A stretch of DNA of 64,000 nucleotides from Klebsiella oxytoca (GTDB lineage: Bacteria; Pseudomonadota; Gammaproteobacteria; Enterobacterales; Enterobacteriaceae): assembly GCF_009707385.1 (NCBI RefSeq), contig NZ_CP046115.1, positions 5,084,001 to 5,148,000 of the forward strand, in the 5' to 3' direction. The notes beneath the pieces are model-generated. The model did no database searches. It saw nothing but the letters and a program-made list of their open reading frames with translations, and was not told the origin of the DNA. Positions 29,435 through 42,308 of this stretch are shown piece after piece. The position numbers and the translations under genes are program-made. The first letter of the stretch is position 1, and every line of letters starts with the position of its first letter.

Positions 29435-31768
29435 TTAGCGTTTTTTACCCATTGCCGCCGCCAGCGCATCCATCATCGCGCTGTTGCCCGCAGGCTGCGC
29501 CTCGCGACCGCGAGGTTTGGCGGCCTTCGCCGCCGGACGGTTACCCTGAGGACGTTCGTTACCGCCGCCGCCGCGGCGCGCGTTGCTGTCGCCTGGCTGT
29601 TCGTCGAGACGCATAGTCAGCGCGATACGCTTACGCTGCAGGTCGACTTCCATCACTTTGACCTTCACGATATCCCCCGCTTTCACTACCGTATGCGGGT
29701 CTTCTACGAACTTATTCGACAGGGAAGAGATATGCACCAGGCCGTCCTGATGAACGCCGATATCAACGAATGCGCCGAAGTTAGTGACGTTGGTGACCGC
29801 GCCTTCGAGGATCATCCCCGGCAGCAGGTCGTTCATGGTCTCCACGCCATCGGCGAACTGGGCGGTTTTGAACTCAGGACGCGGATCGCGCCCCGGTTTT
29901 TCCAGCTCTTTGATGATGTCGGTAACCGTCGGCACACCGAATTTATCATCGGTGAAATCAACGGCTTTAAGATTGCGCAGCTCGCTGCTGTTGCCCATTA
30001 AATCTTTGAGCGCCTGTTGAGTCGCCGCCAGAATACGTTCCACTACCGGATAAGCTTCCGGGTGGACGGTGGAAGCATCCAGCGGGTTGTCGCCGTGGTT
30101 AATGCGCAGGAAGCCCGCGCACTGCTCAAAGGCTTTTGGCCCCAGACGGCTGACCTTCAACAGCTGCTGGCGGTTCTGGAACTGGCCGTTCTCGTCGCGC
30201 CAGGAGACGATATTCTGCGCCATCATGCGGGTCAAGCCGGCCACGCGGGTGAGCAGCGGGACGGAAGCGGTATTCAGATCGACGCCGACGGCGTTCACGC
30301 AGTCTTCCACCACCGCATCCAGCTTACGCGCCAGCTGGGTCTGGCTGACATCATGCTGATACTGGCCAACGCCGATAGATTTGGGGTCGATTTTCACCAG
30401 TTCAGCCAGCGGATCCTGGAGACGACGGGCGATAGAAACCGCGCCGCGCAGAGAAACGTCGAGGTCCGGAAACTCCTGCGCCGCCAGCTCGGAGGCGGAA
30501 TAAACGGATGCGCCCGCTTCGCTGACAATCACCTTCTGGGCGGTCACTTTCGGGAACTGCTTTTGCACGTCGAGGAAGAAACGCTCGGTTTCACGCGAGG
30601 CGGTACCGTTACCGATAGCCACCAGCTCTACGTTGTACTTTTCGCACAGCGCGGCAACCGCCACCGCCGCTTTAGCGGCCTGTCCGGTATGCGGGTAGAT
30701 AGTATCCGTCGCGACCAGTTTGCCGGTACCGTCAACCACGGCGACTTTCACACCGGTGCGCAGGCCCGGGTCAAGGCCCATGGTCGCGCGCAGCCCGGCC
30801 GGAGCCGCCATCAGCAGGTCGTGCAGGTTGCGGGCAAAGACGTTAATGGCTTCGTCTTCGGCGCGTTCACGTACGGTGCTCATTAGCTCGGTTTCCAGAT
30901 GCATCAGCACCTTGATCCGCCACGTCCAGCTCACCACGCCTTTACGCCAGCTGTCCGCCGGGGCGTTATTCAGGCGCAGACCGAGATGGTCAATAATAAT
31001 TTGTTCACCGTGGCTCTCTTTCGGCGGCTCGTCAAACTGCGGGTCGGCGTTCAAAGAGAGCTGCAGCACGCCTTCGTTACGCCCGCGGAACATCGCCAGC
31101 GCGCGGTGCGACGGCACGGTGGAGATCGGTTCATGGTGATCGAAGTAGTCGCGGAATTTCGCGCCTTCCTCTTCTTTACCGCTGACGACGGTCGCTACCA
31201 GATGGGCATTTTTCCACAAGTAATCACGTACTTTCGCCAGCAGCCCGGCGTCTTCAGCGAAGCGCTCCATCAGGATATAGCGCGCGCCGTCGAGGGCGGC
31301 TTTACTGTCCGCGATACCTTTATCGGCGTCGATATATTTGGCAGCTTCGGTTTCCGGGTCGTGAGACGGTTCGTTCCACAGCAGCTCGGCCAGCGGTTCC
31401 AGCCCGGCCTCAATGGCGATCTGTCCGCGGGTGCGGCGCTTCGGCTTATACGGCAGATAGAGGTCTTCAAGCTCGGTCTTACTCAGCGTACCGTTGATGG
31501 CTTTTTCCAGCGACTCGGTCAGTTTGCCCTGCTCGCCGATGGACTTCAGGATCGCTTGGCGACGCTCTTCGAGCTCACGCAGATAACCCAGGCGGGTTTC
31601 CAGATTACGCAGCTGCGTGTCATCCAGACCGCCGGTGACTTCTTTACGATAGCGTGCGATAAACGGCACGGTGTTCCCTTCATCAAGCAGGCGAACGGCA
31701 GCTTCTACCTGTTCGGCCCTGGCCTGAAGTTCACCCGCAATAATGCGGCAGAGCGAATCATTCATCAT
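29435..31768 (-). CDS. yhgF: YhgF (Tex-family) RNA-binding protein
   Basis: Tex-family cytosolic protein of 777 residues with an N-terminal helical part, a YqgF/RNase H-like domain ([15 protein letters not shown], about residue 330), helix-hairpin-helix repeats and a C-terminal S1 RNA-binding domain ([21 protein letters not shown]). The tail is Arg/Gly/Pro-rich, ending in [13 protein letters not shown] as in E. coli. Linked to transcription and RNA quality control; its exact role is not settled. Confidence 0.95.
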   Translation of the reverse strand: MMNDSLCRIIAGELQARAEQVEAAVRLLDEGNTVPFIARYRKEVTGGLDDTQLRNLETRLGYLRELEERRQAILKSIGEQGKLTESLEKAINGTLSKTELEDLYLPYKPKRRTRGQIAIEAGLEPLAELLWNEPSHDPETEAAKYIDADKGIADSKAALDGARYILMERFAEDAGLLAKVRDYLWKNAHLVATVVSGKEEEGAKFRDYFDHHEPISTVPSHRALAMFRGRNEGVLQLSLNADPQFDEPPKESHGEQIIIDHLGLRLNNAPADSWRKGVVSWTWRIKVLMHLETELMSTVRERAEDEAINVFARNLHDLLMAAPAGLRATMGLDPGLRTGVKVAVVDGTGKLVATDTIYPHTGQAAKAAVAVAALCEKYNVELVAIGNGTASRETERFFLDVQKQFPKVTAQKVIVSEAGASVYSASELAAQEFPDLDVSLRGAVSIARRLQDPLAELVKIDPKSIGVGQYQHDVSQTQLARKLDAVVEDCVNAVGVDLNTASVPLLTRVAGLTRMMAQNIVSWRDENGQFQNRQQLLKVSRLGPKAFEQCAGFLRINHGDNPLDASTVHPEAYPVVERILAATQQALKDLMGNSSELRNLKAVDFTDDKFGVPTVTDIIKELEKPGRDPRPEFKTAQFADGVETMNDLLPGMILEGAVTNVTNFGAFVDIGVHQDGLVHISSLSNKFVEDPHTVVKAGDIVKVKVMEVDLQRKRIALTMRLDEQPGDSNARRGGGGNERPQGNRPAAKAAKPRGREAQPAGNSAMMDALAAAMGKKR

Positions 31769-31869
31769 CGGTTTAATTCATCTTTAGGATCAAAAATCAG
31801 GGGGATAGTTATACGGACTGACACGCTAAAATGCCAGCCACGACCAAAGCCTCTCGGAATGTTCCGCAC

Positions 31870-32349
31870 CTATTTAGCTTTGACGTATTCAATTTCGTTC
31901 ACGTACCAGGCCGCCTCGCCCGCGGGCGTGTTAACGATAGCTAAATCGCCGACCTCTTTTTTCAGCAGCGCGCGCGCCATCGGCGAATCAATGGAGATGT
32001 AGTCGTTGCGGCCAAAGATTTCATCGTAGCCGACAATCCGGAAGCGCCGGGTATCGCCCGCATCGTTTTCAATTTCCACCCACGCCCCGAAGAACACTTT
32101 GCCCTCCTGCTGCGGTGAATAATCGACGATTTTAAGCTGCTCGAGGCATTTGGTCAGGTAGCGCACCCGGCGGTCGATTTCACGCAGGCGCTTTTTGTTG
32201 TACTGATAGTCGGCGTTTTCGCTACGGTCGCCGAGGCTCGCCGCCCAGGTCACTTTTTTGGTGACTTCCGGACGTTCTTCGCGCCACAGGGTGTCCATCT
32301 CTTTCTTCAGTTTTTCATACCCTTCACGGGTGATTAGCGGCGTTTTCAT
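31870..32349 (-). CDS. greB: GreB, transcript cleavage factor
   Basis: Rescues backtracked RNA polymerase by stimulating cleavage of the RNA 3' end. The N-terminal coiled-coil hairpin carries the acidic tip (GDRSENADY, about residues 40-48), and the C-terminal FKBP-like domain follows. 159 residues, close to E. coli. Divergent from ompR, with the 237-bp gap holding both promoters. Confidence 0.96.
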   Translation of the reverse strand: MKTPLITREGYEKLKKEMDTLWREERPEVTKKVTWAASLGDRSENADYQYNKKRLREIDRRVRYLTKCLEQLKIVDYSPQQEGKVFFGAWVEIENDAGDTRRFRIVGYDEIFGRNDYISIDSPMARALLKKEVGDLAIVNTPAGEAAWYVNEIEYVKAK

Positions 32350-32586
32350 CGAAGATTCCGGCTCCTGATTACAGATCTTTGTGCAATGCTGCGCACAATT
32401 CGTCGCACGTCATACTAGCAGCAGGATAAATAATGCGTCTTATGCTTAAATGTATACTTAAGCTGCTGTTAAATATGCTTTGTAACAATTTAGCCTGGAA
32501 TATATACCAGATTTCGCTGGTGGGCGACCCGGGCTTTTTTGAGAATACGTACAGACAATTGCAGTGAACCTTTGGGAGTATAAACA
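32350..32586. promoter_or_regulatory. greB/ompR divergent promoter region
   Basis: 237 AT-rich bp; presumed promoters for both genes. In E. coli ompB has several CRP- and IHF-affected promoters here; I could not assign exact sites. Confidence 0.4.
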
Positions 32587-34664
<2,078 letters not shown>

Positions 34665-34692
34665 TTCCGCAATCATCCGCTGTCCGCTGGCT

Positions 34693-35364
34693 GCGGGCCG
34701 GAAGCCCGGACAGGTGCGCCAGCGCCGCCTCCTGGGAAAGGACCAAGGCTAATGCTTCGATGCCGTTTTGTTCCCGGCTCGCGCTGCGCTTAGCCGGGCT
34801 ACAGGGTCCCTCCATCTGCGGGCCGGAAGCCCGGACAGGCGCGCCAGCGCCGCCTCCGGGAAAAGGACCGGCGCTGATACTTCGATGCCGTTTTGTTCCC
34901 GGCTCGCGCTGCGCTCAGCCGGGCTACAGGGTCCCGGCCATCTGTGGGTTGATAGCCCGGACAGGCGCGCCAGCGCCGCCTCCGGGAAAAGGACCAAGGC
35001 TGATGCTTCGATGCCGTTTTGTTCCCGGCCCGCGCTGCGCTCAGCCGGGCTACAGGGTCCCGGCCATCTGCGGGTTGGTAGCCCGGACAGGCGCGTCAGC
35101 GCCGCCTCCGGGAAAAGGACCAAGGCTGATGCTTCGATGCCGTTTTGTTCCCGGCTCGCGCTGCGCTCAGCCGGGCTACAGGGTCCCGGCCATCTGCGAG
35201 TTGGTAGCCCGGACAGGTGCGCCAGCGCCGCCTCCGGGAAAAGGACCAAAGCTGATGCTTCGATGCCGTTTTGTTCCCGGCTCGCGCTGCGCTCAGCCGG
35301 GCTACAGGGTTCCGGCCATCTGCGAGTTGGTAGCCCGGACAGGCGCGCCAGCGCCGCCTCCGGG
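34693..35364. repeat. 126-bp tandem BIME array (five units plus a partial sixth)
   Basis: Unit starts are at 34693, 34818, 34944, 35070, 35196 and 35322 (spacing 125, then 126 four times); the last unit stops after 43 bp. Each unit holds two REP halves in opposite orientation: 'tagcccggacaggcgcgccagcgccgcctccggg' type and the mirrored 'cccggctcgcgctgcgctcagccgggctac' type. They are joined by a fixed linker with 'cttcgatgccgttttg'. Units 3-6 are nearly identical, so expansion is recent. Because 126 is divisible by three, long spurious frames run through both strands. It sits exactly at the envZ-rlmJ junction. Confidence 0.95.
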
Positions 35365-35484
35365 GAGTCGCGACTCACACCACACCGGGCAGGAATTAAA
35401 ACAGCATGGTAGCGCAGCGGTAATCCAGGCGGATCTGCGGTAAACTATCGCTTATCTTGTTTAATTCCCGGAATCACCGAATCC

Positions 35485-36327
35485 ATGCTCAGTTATCGCC
35501 ACAGCTTTCACGCAGGCAATCACGCCGACGTTCTTAAACATACCGTTCAGAGCCTGATCATTGAATCGCTCAAAGAGAAAGAAAAACCGTTTCTCTATCT
35601 GGACACCCACGCCGGCGCAGGCCGCTATCAGCTGAGCAGCGAACACGCCGAGCGTACCGGTGAATATCTCGAAGGCATTGCCCGTATCTGGCAGCAGGAT
35701 GACCTGCCCGCCGAGCTGGAACCGTACATCTCCGTCGTTCAGCACTTCAACCGCAGCGGCCAGCTGCGCTACTACCCCGGCTCTCCGCTGATTGCCCGCC
35801 AACTGCTGCGCGAGCAGGACAGCCTGCAGATGACCGAGCTGCACCCGAGCGATTTCCCGCTGCTGCGCGCTGAGTTCCAGAAAGACGACCGCGCGCGGGT
35901 AGAAAAAAGCGATGGCTATCAGCAGCTGAAGTCTAAACTGCCGCCGCTTTCTCGTCGCGGGCTGGTACTGATCGACCCGCCTTACGAAATAAAAAGCGAC
36001 TACCAGGCGGTCGTCACCGGTATTCATGAAGGCTACAAACGCTTTGCTACCGGCACCTACGCGCTGTGGTATCCGGTGGTGTTACGGGCGCAGATTAAGC
36101 GCATGATCAAAGAGTTAGAGGCCACCGGCATTCGCAAAATTTTGCAAATTGAGCTGGCGGTGCGTCCGGATAGCGACCAGCGCGGGATGACCGCCTCCGG
36201 AATGATCGTCATCAACCCGCCGTGGAAGCTGGAGCAGCAGATGAACAACGTTCTGCCGTGGCTGCATAAGAAGCTGGTTCCAACCGGCATCGGCCATACA
36301 ACCGTTAGCTGGATCGTGCCTGAGTAA
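35485..36327 (+). CDS. rlmJ: RlmJ, 23S rRNA (adenine2030-N6) methyltransferase
   Basis: Methylates A2030 of 23S rRNA. 280 residues, equal to E. coli. The N-terminal SAM region (LYLDTHAGAGRYQL) and the catalytic DPPY motif (LIDPPYE) are present. It normally lies next to prlC in E. coli; here 14 kb of other genes separate the two. gor follows 71 bp later. Confidence 0.96.
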   Translation: MLSYRHSFHAGNHADVLKHTVQSLIIESLKEKEKPFLYLDTHAGAGRYQLSSEHAERTGEYLEGIARIWQQDDLPAELEPYISVVQHFNRSGQLRYYPGSPLIARQLLREQDSLQMTELHPSDFPLLRAEFQKDDRARVEKSDGYQQLKSKLPPLSRRGLVLIDPPYEIKSDYQAVVTGIHEGYKRFATGTYALWYPVVLRAQIKRMIKELEATGIRKILQIELAVRPDSDQRGMTASGMIVINPPWKLEQQMNNVLPWLHKKLVPTGIGHTTVSWIVPE

Positions 36328-36398
36328 TCGCAGTCATCGGTGGAAACTATTGATTTCAGGTATACAATCGCGCCAATCAGACATTAAGGATAAGACTC

Positions 36399-37751
36399 AT
36401 GAGCAAGCATTATGACTATATCGCCATTGGCGGCGGCAGCGGCGGTATCGCCTCCATCAACCGTGCCGCTATGTACGGCCAGAAGTGCGCGCTGATTGAA
36501 GCCAAAGACCTGGGCGGCACCTGCGTGAACGTCGGCTGCGTGCCGAAGAAAGTGATGTGGCATGCGGCGCAAATCCGCGAAGCCATCCATCTGTATGGCC
36601 CGGATTACGGTTTTGATGCCACCATCAATAATTTCGACTGGGACAAACTGGTCGCCAGCCGTAGCGCCTATATCGACCGTATTCATACCTCCTACGATAA
36701 CGTGCTGGGCAAAAACAAGGTCGACGTGATTAAAGGCTTCGCCCGTTTTGTCGACGCCAAAACCATCGAAGTGAACGGTGAGACGATTACCGCCGATCAT
36801 ATCCTGATCGCTACCGGCGGGCGCCCGAGCCATCCGAACGTTCCCGGCGTCGAATACGGTATCGACTCCGACGGTTTCTTCGAACTGCCAGCGCTGCCGA
36901 AGCGCGTTGCGGTAGTCGGCGCAGGCTATATCGCCGTTGAGCTGGCGGGCGTGATTAACGGCCTGGGCGCAGAGACCCATCTGTTCGTGCGTAAACACGC
37001 GCCGCTGCGCAGCTTCGATCCGCTGATCGTTGAAACGCTGGTCGAGGTGATGAACGCTGAAGGCCCACAGCTGCACACCAACGCAATTCCGAAAGCGGTG
37101 GTCAAGAATAACGACGGCAGCCTGACTCTGGAGCTGGAGGATGGCCGCAGCCAGACCGTGGATTGCCTGATTTGGGCGATTGGTCGCGAACCGGCAACCG
37201 ATAACTTCAACCTCGCCGCTACAGGGGTGAAAACTAACGATAAAGGCTATATCGTCGTTGATAAGTTCCAGAATACAAACGTTCCGGGCATTTACGCGGT
37301 CGGCGATAATACCGGCGCCGTCGAGCTGACCCCGGTAGCCGTTGCCGCGGGCCGCCGCCTCTCCGAGCGTCTGTTTAACAACAAACCGGACGAGCACCTG
37401 GACTACAGCAACATCCCGACGGTGGTCTTCAGCCATCCGCCTATCGGCACCGTCGGCCTGACCGAGCCGCAGGCGCGCGAGCAATACGGCGACGAAGCGG
37501 TGAAAGTCTATAAATCCTCTTTCACCGCCATGTATACCGCCGTGACTTCACACCGCCAGCCGTGCCGTATGAAGCTGGTGTGCGTCGGCCCGGAAGAGAA
37601 AATTGTCGGCATTCACGGTATCGGCTTCGGTATGGATGAGATGCTGCAAGGCTTCGCGGTGGCGCTGAAGATGGGCGCAACCAAGAAAGACTTCGACAAT
37701 ACCGTGGCGATTCACCCAACCGCAGCGGAAGAGTTTGTGACGATGCGTTAA
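36399..37751 (+). CDS. gor: Gor, glutathione reductase
   Basis: NADPH-dependent flavoenzyme that regenerates reduced glutathione. 450 residues as in E. coli. FAD motif GGGSGGIAS at residues 10-18, redox disulfide [13 protein letters not shown] (Cys42, Cys47), and catalytic C-terminal His in AIHPTAAEE. The GST gene on the other side of the shared terminator uses its product. Confidence 0.98.
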   Translation: MSKHYDYIAIGGGSGGIASINRAAMYGQKCALIEAKDLGGTCVNVGCVPKKVMWHAAQIREAIHLYGPDYGFDATINNFDWDKLVASRSAYIDRIHTSYDNVLGKNKVDVIKGFARFVDAKTIEVNGETITADHILIATGGRPSHPNVPGVEYGIDSDGFFELPALPKRVAVVGAGYIAVELAGVINGLGAETHLFVRKHAPLRSFDPLIVETLVEVMNAEGPQLHTNAIPKAVVKNNDGSLTLELEDGRSQTVDCLIWAIGREPATDNFNLAATGVKTNDKGYIVVDKFQNTNVPGIYAVGDNTGAVELTPVAVAAGRRLSERLFNNKPDEHLDYSNIPTVVFSHPPIGTVGLTEPQAREQYGDEAVKVYKSSFTAMYTAVTSHRQPCRMKLVCVGPEEKIVGIHGIGFGMDEMLQGFAVALKMGATKKDFDNTVAIHPTAAEEFVTMR

Positions 37752-37781
37752 GGCGTTTGTCAGCGATGGCCTGCTGTTAAA

Positions 37782-37808
37782 AAGAAGCTCTCCGGAGCTT
37801 CTTTTTTT
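37782..37808. terminator. Bidirectional terminator between gor and the GST gene
   Basis: A 7-bp stem GAAGCTC (37784-37790) / GAGCTTC (37795-37801), loop TCCG, flanked by A tract and seven Ts, serving both converging genes. Confidence 0.9.
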
Positions 37809-37812
37809 ATCG

Positions 37813-38436
37813 CTACGCTACGCCATTATTGCCGTGGCGTTTGAACGCCGGGCGCTGATTCAGCGCCATATACCAGCGCTCAACCTCAGCCATTTCCGGA
37901 TGCGCGAAGGGCGTCATTTTCCAGCGATGCACCGACAGTCCAAGCACAATATCCGCGAGCGTAAACTGGCTGCCGGCAACCCATGCCCCGGTTTGCTGAA
38001 GCTGCGCATTGACGATCTGCACGCAGCGGGTCCAGGCGGCAATACTCTCTTTGATAGCCGTCGGATCCTGAAAACGCGGGTCCTTGCGCACCAGCCCCAT
38101 AAAAGCGTAGCGCCAGGCAGTATTGAACTCCGTCGCCTGCCAGTCCATCCAGTGCTCAACCTCAGCGGCAGCCTGAGGCGCTACGGGCAGCAGGTCTTCT
38201 CGTCCCGCTTTGCGCGCCAGGTAACGGCAGATGCTATTCGACTCCCACAGCACAAAGTCATCATCCAGCAGTACCGGAACCAGGCTGTTTGGGTTAAGGG
38301 CGCGAAATTCCGGGGTCTCAATTGATTGAAACCCGCTGCCGTAATCTTCCTGCTGGTACTCCAGTCCCGCTTCTTCGCAAGTCCACAGCACTTTACGAAC
38401 GTTAATTGATGAGCGTTTGCCCAGTATTTTTATCAT
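37813..38436 (-). CDS. GstB-like glutathione S-transferase
   Basis: Cytosolic glutathione transferase, N-terminal thioredoxin fold and C-terminal helical domain, 207 residues with the start at ATG 38436 (MIKILGKRSSINVRKVLW; GAGGA about 10 bases upstream). The Ser-Ser near residues 9-10 stands at the GSH-activating position, and WESNSICRYL carries the conserved Glu-Ser that binds the gamma-glutamyl part. It resembles E. coli GstB (YliJ). It is absent from this site in E. coli. Converges with gor; substrate unknown. Confidence 0.85.
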   Translation of the reverse strand: MIKILGKRSSINVRKVLWTCEEAGLEYQQEDYGSGFQSIETPEFRALNPNSLVPVLLDDDFVLWESNSICRYLARKAGREDLLPVAPQAAAEVEHWMDWQATEFNTAWRYAFMGLVRKDPRFQDPTAIKESIAAWTRCVQIVNAQLQQTGAWVAGSQFTLADIVLGLSVHRWKMTPFAHPEMAEVERWYMALNQRPAFKRHGNNGVA

Positions 38437-38556
38437 TGTCAGCAATTCCTCAATCAAAAAGATGGTTGTTTCACAATACTGCATCGGCGGCTCATATACC
38501 CCCGGATAATGTGTATAGTGGATTGCAGGATTTTTCTCCAGAACAGGTTATCCGAC

Positions 38557-39705
38557 ATGTTGACCTCTTTTAACGTTTTAACCCCGGGCAATATCCGCTT
38601 TGGGCGCGGTCTTGCTCAAAGCGCCGCTCCCTGGCTCGCCGGACGCTCCGCACACATCCTGTTGGTTCACGGTGCCAGCCTGAAACGCGCGGAGTTTTTG
38701 TTAGCCGAACTCCACGCTCACCAGCTGCACGTCTCCACGCTCTCTATCGCCCATGAACCCTGCCTGCAGGATATTGAACGGGGCGTCCGCCTGGCGCGGG
38801 AAAAAGGTATCGGAGCGGTCGTCAGCCTCGGCGGCGGCGCGGTGATTGACGCGGGCAAAGCCATTGCGGCGCTGGTTCCGGCCCAGGGACCCGCTATCGA
38901 CTATCTGGAAGTCGTGGGGAGCGGGCGCGTGTTAGAAGCTAACCCGCTGCCGTTTGTCGCCATTCCCACCACCGCCGGCACCGGTGCGGAAGTCACAAAG
39001 AACGCGGTGATCAACGTGCCCGAGCAGCAGCGCAAAGTCAGCCTGCGCGATGACCGCATGCTGCCGGACCTGGCGATTGTCGACCCGTCGCTCACCGACG
39101 GCGCGCCGCGCGCGGTTACCCTCGCCTCCGGTCTGGATGCCATCACCCAGGTGATTGAGCCGTGGCTGTGCACCCGCGCCAATCCTTTTACCGACGCTCT
39201 CTGTCGGGAGGCGATCCCGCGCGGTATTAAAGCGCTCAGAACGCTGATGGAAAAAGAGTGTGCGGATAGCCGCGACGAGATGGCGTGGGTTAGCCTGTGC
39301 GGCGGGCTGGCGCTGGCCAACGCCGGACTTGGCGTAATTCATGGTCTGGCTGGCCCACTGGGGGGGCTGAGCAATGCCGCCCACGGCGCGCTTTGCGGCA
39401 GTCTGCTCCCTTTCGGTCTGGCGCTTAATGAAACACAGATTAGCGACGCGAAAATTCGTCAGCGTTTTACTGATGTACGCCAGTGGCTAGCCGTTGGGTT
39501 AGACGTCGCTCCGAACAGCGCCTGGGAGGGCCTGCGCGAGTGGAGCCAGCGCGCCGGTCTGGGTAATCTGCGCGATCTCGGCGTTCCCCGAGCTGCGCTG
39601 GAACCGGCGGCCCTCGCCGCCAGCAGCTCATCTTCAATGAAGGCTAACCCGGCCACGCTAACCAGCGAACAGCTGCTGGAGATGCTGGAAGCGGCGTGGG
39701 AATAA
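38557..39705 (+). CDS. Iron-containing alcohol dehydrogenase family protein
   Basis: NAD(P)-dependent alcohol/aldehyde oxidoreductase family, 382 residues from ATG 38557 (MLTSFNVLTPGNIRFG); an in-frame ATG at 38509 would add 16 residues without homology. The nucleotide motif GGGAVIDAGKA is at 93-102 and TTAGTGAEV at 138-146. Metal ligands relative to FucO: Asp194, His262 and His276 are present, but the second ligand (His200 in FucO) is Gln198 here (LDAITQVIE). It may use another metal or have altered activity. It starts 120 bp from the divergent GST. Substrate unknown. Confidence 0.82.
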   Translation: MLTSFNVLTPGNIRFGRGLAQSAAPWLAGRSAHILLVHGASLKRAEFLLAELHAHQLHVSTLSIAHEPCLQDIERGVRLAREKGIGAVVSLGGGAVIDAGKAIAALVPAQGPAIDYLEVVGSGRVLEANPLPFVAIPTTAGTGAEVTKNAVINVPEQQRKVSLRDDRMLPDLAIVDPSLTDGAPRAVTLASGLDAITQVIEPWLCTRANPFTDALCREAIPRGIKALRTLMEKECADSRDEMAWVSLCGGLALANAGLGVIHGLAGPLGGLSNAAHGALCGSLLPFGLALNETQISDAKIRQRFTDVRQWLAVGLDVAPNSAWEGLREWSQRAGLGNLRDLGVPRAALEPAALAASSSSSMKANPATLTSEQLLEMLEAAWE

Positions 39706-39971
39706 TCGCTGATTACGCAGCGCGCGTGGAAATTTAGATTTTGTTGCAAAACGAAATCTCCGAATTTTTTAGCGTAATACGAAGCGGTTAAACCGGTTTT
39801 ACAGCGGTAGCTCAATGACTTAAAGCTCTATCCCGGAAATTATCGTTAAGGATAAAGCGTGATCTACCGCACACTTCTCTTTTCGTTTCCCGCTGCGAAT
39901 GTCTAAGCTTAATAGACAGGCCGGGCGCGCCCGGCATCCTCTATTGACGAAATCCGAAGGTCCGAATCACT
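39706..39971 (+). other. Intergenic region upstream of treF
   Basis: 266 bp; contains a leader with AAGGTCCG just before the treF ATG. No specific regulator site recognised. Confidence 0.4.
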
Positions 39972-41624
39972 ATGTTCAGCCAGAAATTACGCAACGCTGA
40001 TGACGATGAGCTACGGATCGAAGACGATCCGTGCTACGAAGCCGATCCGTATGAGTTAAAGCTGGATGAAATGTTAGACGCCGAACCCGAACCGGAGATC
40101 ATTGAAGGTCTACCCGCCTCGGATGCCCTGACGCCTGCCGATCGCTATCTGGAACTGTTCGCTCACGTGCAGAAATCAGGCATTTTTGCCGATAGCAAAA
40201 CCTTTCCCGACTGCGCGCCGAAACAGGATCCGCTGGATATTTTGATTCACTACCGTCGCGTAAGGCGCACCCCTGGATTCGACTTACGCCAGTTCGTTGA
40301 AGATCACTTCTGGCTACCGGATAGTCGCGCCGAAGATTACGTCTCCGATCCCAACCGATCGTTGAAGGAGCATATCGATAATCTCTGGCCAGTTCTGACC
40401 CGCGAGCCGCAGGATCATATTCCCTGGTCTTCGCTGCTGGCGCTGCCGCAGTCGTATATTGTTCCCGGCGGCCGTTTCAGCGAAACCTACTACTGGGATT
40501 CTTACTTCACCATGCTGGGGCTGGCGGAAAGCGGACGCGAAGACCTGCTGAAATGCATGGCCGATAACTTCGCGTGGATGATCGAAATCTACGGCCATAT
40601 TCCTAACGGCAACCGCACCTATTATCTCAGCCGTTCGCAGCCGCCGGTTTTTGCTCTGATGGTCGAACTGTTTGAGGAAGACGGCATTCGCGGCGCCAAA
40701 CGGTATCTCGATCACCTGCAGATGGAGTACAGCTTCTGGATGGATGGCGCGGAATCGCTGATCCCTAATCAGGCCTATCGCCGGGTAGTGCGTATGCCGG
40801 ACGGCTCGCTGCTGAACCGCTACTGGGACGATCGCGATACGCCACGCGATGAGTCGTGGCGGGAGGATGTAGAAACGGCGAAGCATTCCGGGCGGCCGCC
40901 GAATGAGGTTTATCGAGACCTGCGCGCCGGGGCGGAGTCCGGCTGGGACTATTCCAGCCGCTGGCTGCGTGATATTACCCGGCTGGCGAGTATTCGCACC
41001 ACCCAGTTTATCCCCATTGATTTGAACGCCTTCCTGTTCAAACTCGAGCACACCATCGCTAATCTCTCCGGCCTGAAGGGCGATCGGGAAACGGAGGCCG
41101 CTTTTCGCCAGAAGGCCAACGACCGCCGGGCGGCGGTGACCCGCTACCTGTGGGATGAGGAAGGCGGCTGTTTTCGCGATTACGACTGGCGCCGCGAGCA
41201 GCTGGCGCTGTTCTCCGCCGCCAGCATCGTCACGCTTTATGTCGGTATGGCGACCCATGAACAGGCCGACAGGCTTGCCGATGCGGTACGCGCCCGCCTG
41301 CTCACTCCCGGAGGGATCATGGCGACCGAATATGAAAGCGGCGAGCAGTGGGACAAACCCAACGGCTGGGCGCCGTTACAGTGGATGGCGGTGCAGGGCT
41401 TTAAAATGTACGGCCAGGATCCGCTGGGCGATGAGATAGCCCACAGCTGGCTGCAAACGGTTCACCATTTCTACAAACGTCACTATAAGCTGATTGAAAA
41501 GTACCATATTGCCAGCGCGACTCCGCTTGAGGGCGGCGGCGGCGAATATCCCCTGCAGGATGGATTCGGCTGGACCAACGGCGTCGTGCGTCGACTGATT
41601 GGTCTCTACGGTGAGCCATTGTAA
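39972..41624 (+). CDS. treF: TreF, cytoplasmic trehalase
   Basis: Hydrolyses trehalose to glucose in the cytoplasm (GH37). 550 residues, matching E. coli TreF (549), with no signal peptide, unlike TreA. Both trehalase signatures are present: [14 protein letters not shown] and [10 protein letters not shown], and the [18 protein letters not shown] ending. In E. coli it is RpoS-dependent. The 266-bp upstream region carries no site I could name. Confidence 0.97.
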   Translation: MFSQKLRNADDDELRIEDDPCYEADPYELKLDEMLDAEPEPEIIEGLPASDALTPADRYLELFAHVQKSGIFADSKTFPDCAPKQDPLDILIHYRRVRRTPGFDLRQFVEDHFWLPDSRAEDYVSDPNRSLKEHIDNLWPVLTREPQDHIPWSSLLALPQSYIVPGGRFSETYYWDSYFTMLGLAESGREDLLKCMADNFAWMIEIYGHIPNGNRTYYLSRSQPPVFALMVELFEEDGIRGAKRYLDHLQMEYSFWMDGAESLIPNQAYRRVVRMPDGSLLNRYWDDRDTPRDESWREDVETAKHSGRPPNEVYRDLRAGAESGWDYSSRWLRDITRLASIRTTQFIPIDLNAFLFKLEHTIANLSGLKGDRETEAAFRQKANDRRAAVTRYLWDEEGGCFRDYDWRREQLALFSAASIVTLYVGMATHEQADRLADAVRARLLTPGGIMATEYESGEQWDKPNGWAPLQWMAVQGFKMYGQDPLGDEIAHSWLQTVHHFYKRHYKLIEKYHIASATPLEGGGGEYPLQDGFGWTNGVVRRLIGLYGEPL

Positions 41625-41693
41625 AAGCGCACTATTCCCGAAGTCGATGTCCTGCTATGTTCATGGGCATCGACTTTCGCCGGAAGCCCCGCT

Positions 41694-42230
41694 ATGCCAG
41701 AACTTATCACTCAGCGCCTGCGCTGTTCCCCGCTGCAGCTTGATGACTGGCCCTTTTTTCTGGCCCTGCAGCAGGACCCTCAGGTGATGCTCTACGTCGC
41801 GGATCCTCGTCCGGTGGCTGAAATTCGCGCGGCTTTCGATTCGCGCCTTCCCGCCTGGTCGCCGGGCGCTTCCCACTGGCTATGTCTGGTCGTGCGCGAC
41901 CGGAAAACCCACGCCCCCCTGGGACTCACCGGATATGTGCATCACGCCGTCGATAGCGCTGAAGCAGGGTTTCTCTTCGCTCCCCAGGCGCAGGGTAAGG
42001 GTTATGGCTACGAATCGCTGCGCGCGCTCTGCGATTACGCGTTCTCCACGGGCGGCATCCGTCGACTCACGGCGACGGTCACCGCGGGCAATATGGCATC
42101 AAAAAAGCTGCTGCAAAAGGTCGGTTTTCATCAGGAAGGCGAGCTACGCGAATGCTACTGGCTCAACGGGCGCTGGCACAACGACTGGTTATTTGGTCTG
42201 CTGCACCGCGACTACAAACAGCCAGGATAA
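41694..42230 (+). CDS. GNAT-family N-acetyltransferase (RimJ/RimL-like)
   Basis: 178-residue acetyltransferase of the RimJ/L subgroup: start MPELITQRLRCSPL, acetyl-CoA loop QAQGKGYGYESLR (about residues 98-110, Q/RxxGxG/A type) and the ending TVTAGNMASKKLLQKVGFHQEGELRE. It could acetylate a protein N-terminus, an amine or an antibiotic; sequence does not say which. Not in this place in E. coli, where treF is followed by yhjB. Confidence 0.88.
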   Translation: MPELITQRLRCSPLQLDDWPFFLALQQDPQVMLYVADPRPVAEIRAAFDSRLPAWSPGASHWLCLVVRDRKTHAPLGLTGYVHHAVDSAEAGFLFAPQAQGKGYGYESLRALCDYAFSTGGIRRLTATVTAGNMASKKLLQKVGFHQEGELRECYWLNGRWHNDWLFGLLHRDYKQPG

Positions 42231-42308
42231 TCTGCCCAATAAGAGGCGCTTATCCTTTTCTCTCCACTATGGGCCAGCCAAAGAGAGAGAAATACCTATT
42301 CCCGATGA

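Noticed and set aside
30017..32002. 289- and 367-codon frames opposite yhgF
   Set aside because: Antisense shadows of a full-length conserved gene.
34693..35364. Possible CRISPR array
   Set aside because: Repeats are 126 bp and directly adjoining with no unique spacers, and no cas genes are near.
34749..35443. Long repetitive open frames (over 200 codons) on both strands of the 34.7-35.4 kb region
   Set aside because: They arise because the BIME unit is 126 bp, a multiple of three; the frames have no RBS or protein-like composition and are repeat artefacts.
36384..37484. 366-codon frame opposite gor
   Set aside because: Antisense shadow; gor is intact and highly conserved.
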